Positions 33,169 to 41,032 of a stretch of 47,520 nucleotides of DNA are shown in pieces. The notes below the pieces were generated by a model. It made no database searches, had not been told where the DNA came from, and saw nothing but the letters and a program-made list of their open reading frames with translations. Position 1 is the stretch's first letter; each line of letters opens with the position of its first letter. The position numbers and the translations under genes were made by a program. The DNA comes from a virus, in IMG/VR virus record IMGVR_UViG_3300024262_000051, positions 1-47,520 of that record; one strand, 5' to 3'.

Positions 33169-34092
33169 TTACTTGAGCCACTTGTTTTGTCCTCTCAGAT
33201 TCATCAACAATCTTCCCGGATGAATATTACTAATCCTAATCTTTGCGTTCCTAAGCAAAGCGGATTTTCTCTTTCTTGCTCTATTAACAACGTACTCTTG
33301 TACTCCGAACTTAGAGTTTAAAATAGCAAATTCAATGGCTGCGTAAACATAGTCTTCAAATAGTTTGTTGACAGTTACGTAACTGTCATTGCCGTTTTCC
33401 ATACCGTCCGACACATATTCAAGAACTACCAATTCATTTTGTATTCCTGAACTAAAATTAATTACTCCGCCCTTTGAATTAATCTTAAACGTAGGATTTG
33501 CGTTTGCGGTTTCGGTATTTAAACCAAACCTCGCCCCTACACCTCTTGTAAAATACCAATTCCCATCATCATTATACCCCATACTTCCGTTGAAAGGAGA
33601 TAGGGAATTTAGATAGATGGTTGGTTGTATAGAAAATATTCTTCTGTAGTCTAATTCAGAGTATTGAGGAGACAAAGCGTTTCCGTCTTGGTCAAACAAA
33701 ATCTGCCCTGTATTATCTTGAAGATAAGCAGAAGACCAATTGGTTTGAATGTTTTCACTTAAAGGGTATAGTATGCCATCTCTTTGTATAGATATACGAA
33801 CCCAATTGACGTAGTCTGAGGGAAGGATATATCTTAGTTGGTCATCCACACTAAGTTCTAAAACTTTAATCTCTTTAAACGCATCATAGTTTAGTTCTTG
33901 AATAGCACGTTTTGCGTGAAACAAAACCTTAAACCTTTCTTCGTTATTGATTAGACTATGATTTCCCGCATACATTAACATAAAATTGTTAACGATGTCG
34001 TATAGAGATACATATTGGTACGAACCCCAATTAGCGTCTTGAGGGGGATTCCCTCCGTTTTCGTAATACTGATATTGAGATATATATGCCAT
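33169..34092 (-). CDS. Head-tail adaptor / tail tubular A-like protein
   Basis: A 307-aa protein with the adaptor pattern: an N-terminal helical segment, LFHAKRAIQELNYDAFKEIKVLEL, then DQLRYILPSDYVNWVRIS, and a C-terminal helical and basic region (YAAIEFAILNSKFGVQEYVVNRARKRK). This fits gp11/gp4-like ring proteins that join portal and tail. It is followed 1 base later by the long tail protein. Confidence 0.7.
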   Translation of the reverse strand: MAYISQYQYYENGGNPPQDANWGSYQYVSLYDIVNNFMLMYAGNHSLINNEERFKVLFHAKRAIQELNYDAFKEIKVLELSVDDQLRYILPSDYVNWVRISIQRDGILYPLSENIQTNWSSAYLQDNTGQILFDQDGNALSPQYSELDYRRIFSIQPTIYLNSLSPFNGSMGYNDDGNWYFTRGVGARFGLNTETANANPTFKINSKGGVINFSSGIQNELVVLEYVSDGMENGNDSYVTVNKLFEDYVYAAIEFAILNSKFGVQEYVVNRARKRKSALLRNAKIRISNIHPGRLLMNLRGQNKWLK

Positions 34093-34098
34093 TGCCTA

Positions 34099-35082
34099 TT
34101 ATTGTTGTTGTTGGTTATCCATTTGTTCAAGACCCTGTCCAAACTGAACCGCAGCAATCTCACGTATAGACATACCTGCGTACTGAAGTATCTTATTAAT
34201 CAAATCAGATTCACAATCAAGTGGCAATTCAAAATCCTGATAATCAGGTTGTGATTGGTCAAATGCAGGTTCTCCACTAACCAAAGTAATGAATGTCCAC
34301 TTAGGGTCTTTTGGATACCTGATGTACTGAGATGATACCTGCCCTACATTGGTAATGGTATTAGGGTAAGCAAACAACGTATTACCTTCTTGCGTATAAG
34401 CAGGGAAGGTTAAATTCGGTTTAGTTAAAAGCGAGTTGTTTAGCATAGTTATTTTACTATGAGATACCTTCTCAGCCTCTTCTTGTTTTGAATCGTAGAT
34501 TACATAAGCAATTCCGATTGCATTCCAAGGGTTCGAAAACACAACACTTTGTGTAGTCGTAATACTTGTCTGACTGTTTACACTAACAACGGTCACATAT
34601 TGAGTGATTCCACTGCTAACAAATCCAACAACATCTCCTGCCGAAACACCATCAGTAATAAATGTAGCGTTAGAATCTATAATGTTTTGACCACCACCTA
34701 CAGTACCTGTAGTTGTTCCGCTTGTAACTATTTCAGGGAACACTAATACTTTATTCAATAAATAGTAATCATCACCTGTAGTTGTAGGTGATGGAAGACT
34801 GTATATATTTGATACCGTTGGTGGTACAGTAGTTCTTGATAATGGATTGTAAACAGAGAATATCTCAATCAACTCCTCCATTGCCTTTCTAATGTCGGCA
34901 TAGCCCGTACCTGATTGGCGGGCATTTTCTTTATTTATCTGATAATTGTACTGATAGAAATAAGTCTCAAATAAATCTAACTGTGCCTGCTTTGCAAATA
35001 AATTGAAATCAGAAGGCGAAATATATCCGTAATTATTTTTATTCAGTACAGACAGAACCGTGTTTCTAACTGAGTTAATCAT
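34099..35082 (-). CDS. Neck / virion structural protein
   Basis: A 327-aa protein. The N-terminal 60 residues are helical (NTVLSVLNKNNYGYISPSDFNLFAKQAQLDLFE), with a Thr/Gly/Val-rich strand insert at about 115-190 and a helical C-terminus ending in QQQQ. It is placed between the capsid-side gene and the adaptor, so it is probably a neck or connector component. Preceded by a terminator and a -7-like box. Confidence 0.6.
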   Translation of the reverse strand: MINSVRNTVLSVLNKNNYGYISPSDFNLFAKQAQLDLFETYFYQYNYQINKENARQSGTGYADIRKAMEELIEIFSVYNPLSRTTVPPTVSNIYSLPSPTTTGDDYYLLNKVLVFPEIVTSGTTTGTVGGGQNIIDSNATFITDGVSAGDVVGFVSSGITQYVTVVSVNSQTSITTTQSVVFSNPWNAIGIAYVIYDSKQEEAEKVSHSKITMLNNSLLTKPNLTFPAYTQEGNTLFAYPNTITNVGQVSSQYIRYPKDPKWTFITLVSGEPAFDQSQPDYQDFELPLDCESDLINKILQYAGMSIREIAAVQFGQGLEQMDNQQQQ

Positions 35083-35097
35083 CTGTAAACCTTTTTA

Positions 35098-35105
35098 CAA
35101 AGATA
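35098..35105 (-). promoter_or_regulatory. Possible -7 promoter box after the terminator
   Basis: TATCTTTG on the - strand directly after the terminator T-run and 16 bases before the neck-protein start. No clear TTTG is seen at the usual distance. The position makes it plausible, the sequence alone less so. Confidence 0.35.
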
Positions 35106-35107
35106 AT

Positions 35108-35141
35108 AAAAAAAAAGAACCCCTTCTTTTTGGGAAGGGGT
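35108..35141 (-). terminator. Intrinsic terminator between virion genes
   Basis: On the - strand, ACCCCTTC pairs with GAAGGGGT (stem at 35134-35141 and 35119-35126, 7-nt loop), followed by a T9 run (35108-35116). It follows the 248-aa gene and splits the structural block into transcription units. Confidence 0.88.
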
Positions 35142-35148
35142 CTTAGAC

Positions 35149-35895
35149 TTACAAGAGTTTCTCAAGTAACTTATAGTTTTCTATGCCTTCGTCTGACTGT
35201 AGGAACGAGGAAACAATAAACATTGGGTCCTCCCCATAAGGGACATTTAGCATCTTGGTCTTGTTCGTATTTGTATTAAACCAAACTTCTTTTTGGTTTT
35301 TTCTAAAGGCTAAAAATCCTTTCTCAAATAGCAAGGAAACTGTTGCTTGCAATTTTAGTGTAGGGTCGTTAACGATATCAAGGAATTCCTCGGGACGATT
35401 CTTAGCATAAACTAAAATGTCTCTACGCAATTCAGATGTCGAAACCTTAGTAACGTCTCTATTAAATAGTACTCGTGAAATCATTTCAACTTGTTCTACT
35501 TTCAAGTCACGGGCTGCAAGTAACGCATCAACCTCAGCATTAAGTCTGTCGACTTCAGCAGTTGCATCACGTTCCTCGTTAACCTCTTGAAATGCCATAC
35601 CATTAGATGGATGGTAGAAAAGGAATTGTTGGAGTACAGGATTTGTTCTTGGAACACTAAGGAACCCATCTTCAAAGATGATTGGTTCCAATACCACGTT
35701 ACCATCTTGCTCATCCTCGAAAGGTGATTTTTGGTTTCGTGCATAACGAAGAGCACGATTCACTCCTGCTTCTTCATCAAAATACAATAATGGAAATTGT
35801 GATGTGTGACGTGTAGGCAGCATATAAGACAATGGAGCCGAGTCTTTTACGAGTTTGTAGACCTTGTCGGTTGCTACGTTTACTTTCTGTTTCAT
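35149..35895 (-). CDS. Hypothetical virion-region protein
   Basis: A 248-aa protein with a mixed start (MKQKVNVATDKVYKLV) and FPLLYFDEEAGVNRALRYARNQ, a helical, acidic middle (about residues 105-150) and a Phe/Asn-rich C-terminal region. It lies directly after the major capsid gene and between two intrinsic terminators, so it is its own short unit. It may be a capsid-associated protein; no family recognised with confidence. Confidence 0.6.
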   Translation of the reverse strand: MKQKVNVATDKVYKLVKDSAPLSYMLPTRHTSQFPLLYFDEEAGVNRALRYARNQKSPFEDEQDGNVVLEPIIFEDGFLSVPRTNPVLQQFLFYHPSNGMAFQEVNEERDATAEVDRLNAEVDALLAARDLKVEQVEMISRVLFNRDVTKVSTSELRRDILVYAKNRPEEFLDIVNDPTLKLQATVSLLFEKGFLAFRKNQKEVWFNTNTNKTKMLNVPYGEDPMFIVSSFLQSDEGIENYKLLEKLL

Positions 35896-35927
35896 TTTTA
35901 GATATAATTAGAATTAGATTTATTAAG

Positions 35928-35963
35928 AAAAAAAAGGGAGAGTGTCTTCAAAGACACCCCCCC
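35928..35963 (-). terminator. Intrinsic terminator after the major capsid gene, built around palindrome copy 9
   Basis: The exact 16-mer lies at 35942-35957. On the - strand it is flanked by a G-run (35958-35963) that pairs with UCUCCC (35941-35936, two G-U pairs), giving a long stem, followed by a T8 run (35935-35928). This is the clearest case of the dispersed palindrome acting as a terminator hairpin. Confidence 0.85.
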
Positions 35964-35978
35964 GATTTTGTTTTCCTC

Positions 35979-37412
35979 TTAGTTTTGGAACAAGAAGAAG
36001 TTGTTAGCACCTAAAGTACATACTGCTCTTTCAGACAAGAAGTTTACCTCCATTGCGTCAAGGTCAGAAGTTTCAGCACCACCTGCAGAACCTGTAATCC
36101 AAGTTTTGTAACGTCTGTCTTCAGTTTCAGAAGCACGGTAACGCACGTGTAGGAAAGGACGCTTAGCGTTCTTACCAAGGATTTGGTCATATACAGTAGT
36201 AGAACCCGCAGGAACCAACAAACCGCTTACTTTACCTGAACCTGCAACAGAAGGAAGACCTCCACGCATAGTTGGGTCGTTCAAGTATTTCCAATCAGAC
36301 TTGTAGAAATCATAACCTCTACGGAATCCGGTGAAGCCCAAGTTAAGAGCCATATCCTTATCGTTTTCAAATAGACCATAAGAAGTACCACCTGCTCCAT
36401 AAGAGTTTTGTTCTGCTAACATATCATCAATAGAGAAACTAAAGTTTCTGTCAACGAAGATTACGTTTTCTTCAATAGAACCCTGCTTGTCCAAACGAGA
36501 TACAATAGTATCGAAGTCAGCAAGAGTTACAGGGAAGCCACCGCCCCATACGTTACCACGCAAGTTAACAACATAGAAGACACCTTGTGAACCTTTGTTA
36601 CCAACGTCTCCGGCTGCAGATGCTGCACCTGAACCTGCTTCAGCAGGAACTGCTTCAATCATAGAAGTCTCCAAGTAGTCATCAAAACGAAGACGAGTCT
36701 CGTGCTCAGACTTCAAATACCAAAGGTAACCTGAAGCACCATTCTCAGTGGTCACTTCTACCCATCCGATTTGAGCCATATCAGAACCTGATACTGCATA
36801 CTTATCTTTGATGATGATAGGAGAGTTCTCGAAGATTTCATCGTCAGATTCCAAAGAACCAACCATTCCATTAGTTCCTTTTTTGAATTCAGAACCATAG
36901 ATGAATACTGTCCACTTATCAGTATTAGCAGCGTTAGTGATACCTGCAGCATCGTAGAACGCTACGTCAAACGTTTTAAGAGCAGTATCAACTGCAGTAA
37001 CGATTGCTTTGTGGTTTGCACCACCTGCATTAGCGGTAATCATAAGCGTCTGCCCTACACGGATAGCGATAGAACCTGAAGCAGCATTTACAAATGCAGG
37101 AATCAAGGTATCATTAACAGTGAAAGTTGCTACTGCAGAACCTGCAAGAATTGTAGTGGTACAATCAACATACTTAGTATGAAGACGACCTTGCTCTGCC
37201 CATTTGATAAGGTCAGAATTAGAAGGCATCTCTGCTCCTACCATACGTAGGAAAGATGCAACTGTACGATTACCGTAACGCTCGAATTCTTTCTCATAGG
37301 TATCAGGAAGATACTGATTCAAGAAATCAAAGTTGGTAATGTAGTTTGATTTTAAAGGGACCTGTTGTGCACTCGGCTGCAACTGAAATCCCGGAACGGA
37401 TTGAACTGCCAT
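35979..37412 (-). CDS. Major capsid protein
   Basis: A 477-aa protein with Ala/Gly-rich, strand-heavy composition. The N-terminal QSVPGFQLQPSAQQVPLKSN and central ALNLGFTGFRRGYDFYKSDW are typical of a HK97-like capsid subunit in this type of phage, as far as I can judge without alignment. Support is mostly positional: directly after a scaffold-like gene and portal, and followed by a strong terminator as expected for the most abundant virion protein. Confidence 0.8.
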   Translation of the reverse strand: MAVQSVPGFQLQPSAQQVPLKSNYITNFDFLNQYLPDTYEKEFERYGNRTVASFLRMVGAEMPSNSDLIKWAEQGRLHTKYVDCTTTILAGSAVATFTVNDTLIPAFVNAASGSIAIRVGQTLMITANAGGANHKAIVTAVDTALKTFDVAFYDAAGITNAANTDKWTVFIYGSEFKKGTNGMVGSLESDDEIFENSPIIIKDKYAVSGSDMAQIGWVEVTTENGASGYLWYLKSEHETRLRFDDYLETSMIEAVPAEAGSGAASAAGDVGNKGSQGVFYVVNLRGNVWGGGFPVTLADFDTIVSRLDKQGSIEENVIFVDRNFSFSIDDMLAEQNSYGAGGTSYGLFENDKDMALNLGFTGFRRGYDFYKSDWKYLNDPTMRGGLPSVAGSGKVSGLLVPAGSTTVYDQILGKNAKRPFLHVRYRASETEDRRYKTWITGSAGGAETSDLDAMEVNFLSERAVCTLGANNFFLFQN

Positions 37413-37430
37413 TTTTTTAGTTTTTTAGTT

Positions 37431-38540
37431 TTAGTTTTTGTTACTTTTAATTCGTAAACCTCGACCTGAGTCTTGGCTTACTGCTCGAATGGTTGTTCCT
37501 CCTGTGTTGAGGTTTTGTGGGACATTACGAGTAGACATATCAATATTTTTTGTCTTTCTCATAACATCATCAACCGCCTCCGACTTGCCTTGCTCATAAA
37601 AGAACTTAGCAAATTTTTCAGGATTCATTGCAACCGCCAACGCCTTGTGATAACCAACAGGGTCTGTTAGAAGACCATCTTCACCAATAAACTTTTTTGT
37701 AAAGTTTGTAGGGTCTTGATGCACTTTTAACATTTCCTTTCCATCTCCGGGAACATAAACAAGTTTTTTATCGTCTAATGCGAACTCAAAACCTTTGAAC
37801 TCACTACCGAATACTTCACCTGTCTTGTCTTTAAACCACTGCTCTCGTTTTTGGAGTTGCTCACTTAATGACACTGACTCTTGAACATATTGTCTATAAT
37901 CCTCCAAGGCTTCTGAATCTTCTTTGGAAATAGAACTACCTGCAGACTCTGCAGGGATTCTGTATTTTTCCTTTTGGGATTCAAAATACTCTTTGGCTTT
38001 TGCGACCATTTTCTTTTTAGCCAACTTCGCTTTCTTAATAGTTGACTCATCATCTAACTCTTCGTCATATGAATAGTCTTCCATTAAAGATTGAATATCC
38101 TCCTCGTCAAGACCTTTCTCTGTCTCGGTAAGATAATCACGAAGCAACTTATCAGGATTTACTTCATCAAGGTCTCTATTAAGTTTAATAAAGTCTTCAA
38201 TGTTTCTTCCTGTTTCTTTTTTATACTTAAAGTAAGCAGCCACGTCTTCGGGAAGAGGTTCTGACTCTTCTCTCTCACGGGTTAACTCCTCAAGGGAATT
38301 AATTTGCTTACCGTATTTTTTTCCTATAAATGAAAGAACGTCTTCCTCACTTAACTCTGAGGGTTCTGCTTTGTTAACCTGTAGGTTTACTTCTTCTTGC
38401 GAATTATCAACCTGTGGGTTTACTTCTTCTTTTATTTTAGGCTCGTTAAAAGAGGACTCGTGTTTTTCAAGTAGTTCTTGTTCTACTTCTTGAACCGATT
38501 TCTCTTTCGCTTCGCCTACTGCTTTTACTGTAAATTCCAT
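37431..38540 (-). CDS. Scaffold-like protein
   Basis: A 369-aa very acidic, Glu/Lys-rich protein with long helices (ESTIKKAKLAKKKMVAKAKEY; EDYRQYVQESVSLSEQLQKR) and a basic C-terminal tail ending IKSNKN. This is the classic look of a capsid-assembly scaffold. It lies between portal and capsid, where scaffold genes usually are. No protease domain seen. Confidence 0.75.
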   Translation of the reverse strand: MEFTVKAVGEAKEKSVQEVEQELLEKHESSFNEPKIKEEVNPQVDNSQEEVNLQVNKAEPSELSEEDVLSFIGKKYGKQINSLEELTREREESEPLPEDVAAYFKYKKETGRNIEDFIKLNRDLDEVNPDKLLRDYLTETEKGLDEEDIQSLMEDYSYDEELDDESTIKKAKLAKKKMVAKAKEYFESQKEKYRIPAESAGSSISKEDSEALEDYRQYVQESVSLSEQLQKREQWFKDKTGEVFGSEFKGFEFALDDKKLVYVPGDGKEMLKVHQDPTNFTKKFIGEDGLLTDPVGYHKALAVAMNPEKFAKFFYEQGKSEAVDDVMRKTKNIDMSTRNVPQNLNTGGTTIRAVSQDSGRGLRIKSNKN

Positions 38541-38596
38541 ATTAGATTTAATTTAAGTTACAAAGTTAATCAAAAATTGTTATAGTTTTAGACCGT

Positions 38597-41032
38597 TTAT
38601 CGTGGGTTAAATTCCGCAAAATCAAAACCATCTAAACTATCTTCATTAGATTCAAAGTTCAAAGGAGGTAAATTATTTTTCCTTTGGTTTATCAATTTGG
38701 ATTGCTGAGTATTTTGAATACCAATTCTATCTGCCTTGGCTTTCTCTCTCTCCTTTTCTCTTTGCGCTAACCCTTGAACCTCAATTCCTTTTAACTGCAT
38801 ATTCAAATCAAACTCCTGTTGCATTAATTGAGATTTAAGCATAGCCTCATTCTTCATCTTCTCAATATCAAAAGCAATCTCAGCCTGCTTCAATTGTATC
38901 TTACCTTGAAGTTCCATCTGAGATTTTTGCATAGACATTTCAGAAGCCATCTGTTGTGATTGAACCTGAGCCTGCTGCTGCATTGCTTGTTGCTGCATTT
39001 GCATTTTCTCTTCTCTGTCTTGCTTAGCCTTACGCTTAGCCTTCAGTAATTGATTAGCAAGTTTGATATTTTTAATCTCCCTGATATCAATAGCGTCTTC
39101 GAGATTAATGTCTCCCTTGGATAATGCCATTTGAATATTCTGCTCAAGTTGTGCTCTTTGCTCTTCATCAGGAGCGACTTCAATAAAAATACCAAAGTCA
39201 TAAATATAGAGGTCATTAATACTATGTAAGATATTAATGTTGTATTTACCAATTTGATTAGTAAACTCTTCTCTAAAATCAGAGTACTCAAGAATATCTG
39301 CAACTCTATAAGTTAAACACTCAGCCATTGTTCTATACATATACAGACTTGAATCAAGAATATGTCGTGTAGCAGTGTTAGAGTTTAACGCAGCCAACTT
39401 CTGTAGACCAACTAAAGAGTTAGGGTCAGGCATACTTGCATCTCTTGCTTCATTCAAACCTGTAACCTGTCTGATTTGATTCAGGTAGTGGTTATAGTTT
39501 CCGAGTAGCATTTGTGTTTTAGCAGCACCTGAGTTAGCAGTTAGTTGAGTAATTGGAACCCTTGCATTGTTATAGTCACCATCCTGAGTAAAACTTCTGC
39601 CGATTACACTACCTGTTTGGAAGTATAGTCTCAATGCGTCTTCAGGATTATATGCTTGACCTGTACCAAGGTCCACCTCGTTTAGACCATCAGCATCAAT
39701 AAAGACACCGTCAGGAACCACACGAGAAATAACTTGTTGCAGTTTTAAGTGCGTAATTTGAATTAAGTCTGCAAACGGAATCATTCTCCGTGTCAACGAT
39801 TCTATAACACCCTTATACATTCTTGGAGCACAGGCTACGTAATTAGGCATAGCGTGTTGTGTCGCAGACTTAGGTCGAACCATATTCTTTGACATCTCCC
39901 ATTTTAAAAGGAAGTTGGTTCCCATAACCATAACACCCTCATACCAAACGTCAATAGTTTTTGAAACTCTTTCAAAGTTTCCTTCTTGCATCATTTCGGC
40001 AGGAGGGTTGAATGAATCATCCTTCTCTACCATTTTTACATTACCCGAATCAGAAACCTTCTTTTTATATACGATTTCTTTTGTGGTCTTATAGTTGAAG
40101 TACATCAACGTAGCAGTGTCTCTATAGAAAATATCATTCTGATAAAACTGTGCTACATTATAATAATCCCACCAACTTTGGCTATACTTAGATATCTCTT
40201 CTAAGTCTTCGTTAGTTAGTGATGGGTCAATCTTTTTTAAGTCAATAATAGGAACCGTCTTAATCTCACCCCAATAGAAACAATCTTTGAAGTAAGGGCT
40301 TTCTGTGTAACTATACACCACATTTGCGGGGTCTACATACGACAACTTAACACCATCTCCTTTTAGAAATTCGTGTTTAGCCATAGCAACACCAAGTACA
40401 GTCATATCATAATCAAGTTGTTTTCTGATATCATCGTAATGATTGGCATCAAAAATCGTATTGATTGCAGTCTCTTCCGCAATTTCAATTGCAGGTTTGT
40501 AGTTGAGTTGCATATACAATGCTAACTCTTCGTCATTATTAGGAAGTTCTTCAGGTTCAGTAACAAAAGGATTGGCTCCTGTTTTATCCATAATAGTCTG
40601 AAGGATTGGTTTAGCAACCATCTGTCCTTCAATCATATCTTGATAAGCACTTCTTTTTTCTTGAGACATAGCATCTTGTGCGTATGCCTTTACTTTGAAA
40701 AGTCTATCAGACATTCCATTTACAACGATGTCAATAAACTTTGGTATAACAGGGACGGGAGTCCAATCTATATTCAAATAAGACAGGTCTCCATCAACGG
40801 CTAATTCGTTTTTATATTTTGCTACTGATTGTTCTCCACGAGCGTACAATCTAAGTCTATGGAAGTCTCTCCATTGACCATAGTATCTGCACCCGTTACC
40901 ATCTTTTCTAAACCACTCATACTGAATGGCTTGCCCAATCTGTAAACCGAATTCTTCCGTAGCCTTTTCTTTGTCTGAAACAAACTGACTCGGGAAGCCT
41001 GCAGATGTGATATTTATCTTAACATCCTTCAT
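38597..41032 (-). CDS. Portal protein
   Basis: An 811-aa protein. It has a helical N-terminal region (YYGQWRDFHRLRLYARGEQS), mixed central regions, and a very long Gln/Met-rich helical C-terminal arm from about residue 655 (MQMQQQAMQQQAQVQSQQM). The arm resembles the long barrel helix of podovirus portals. Its position right after the terminase (a 4-base overlap) supports the call. It would form the 12-fold ring for DNA packaging. Confidence 0.82.
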   Translation of the reverse strand: MKDVKINITSAGFPSQFVSDKEKATEEFGLQIGQAIQYEWFRKDGNGCRYYGQWRDFHRLRLYARGEQSVAKYKNELAVDGDLSYLNIDWTPVPVIPKFIDIVVNGMSDRLFKVKAYAQDAMSQEKRSAYQDMIEGQMVAKPILQTIMDKTGANPFVTEPEELPNNDEELALYMQLNYKPAIEIAEETAINTIFDANHYDDIRKQLDYDMTVLGVAMAKHEFLKGDGVKLSYVDPANVVYSYTESPYFKDCFYWGEIKTVPIIDLKKIDPSLTNEDLEEISKYSQSWWDYYNVAQFYQNDIFYRDTATLMYFNYKTTKEIVYKKKVSDSGNVKMVEKDDSFNPPAEMMQEGNFERVSKTIDVWYEGVMVMGTNFLLKWEMSKNMVRPKSATQHAMPNYVACAPRMYKGVIESLTRRMIPFADLIQITHLKLQQVISRVVPDGVFIDADGLNEVDLGTGQAYNPEDALRLYFQTGSVIGRSFTQDGDYNNARVPITQLTANSGAAKTQMLLGNYNHYLNQIRQVTGLNEARDASMPDPNSLVGLQKLAALNSNTATRHILDSSLYMYRTMAECLTYRVADILEYSDFREEFTNQIGKYNINILHSINDLYIYDFGIFIEVAPDEEQRAQLEQNIQMALSKGDINLEDAIDIREIKNIKLANQLLKAKRKAKQDREEKMQMQQQAMQQQAQVQSQQMASEMSMQKSQMELQGKIQLKQAEIAFDIEKMKNEAMLKSQLMQQEFDLNMQLKGIEVQGLAQREKEREKAKADRIGIQNTQQSKLINQRKNNLPPLNFESNEDSLDGFDFAEFNPR

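Noticed and set aside
35661-35688. CATCTTCAAAGATG palindrome in the 248-aa gene
   Set aside because: It shares the centre TCTTCAAAGA but not the GTGTC/GACAC arms, and can be explained by the codons; not counted as a copy.
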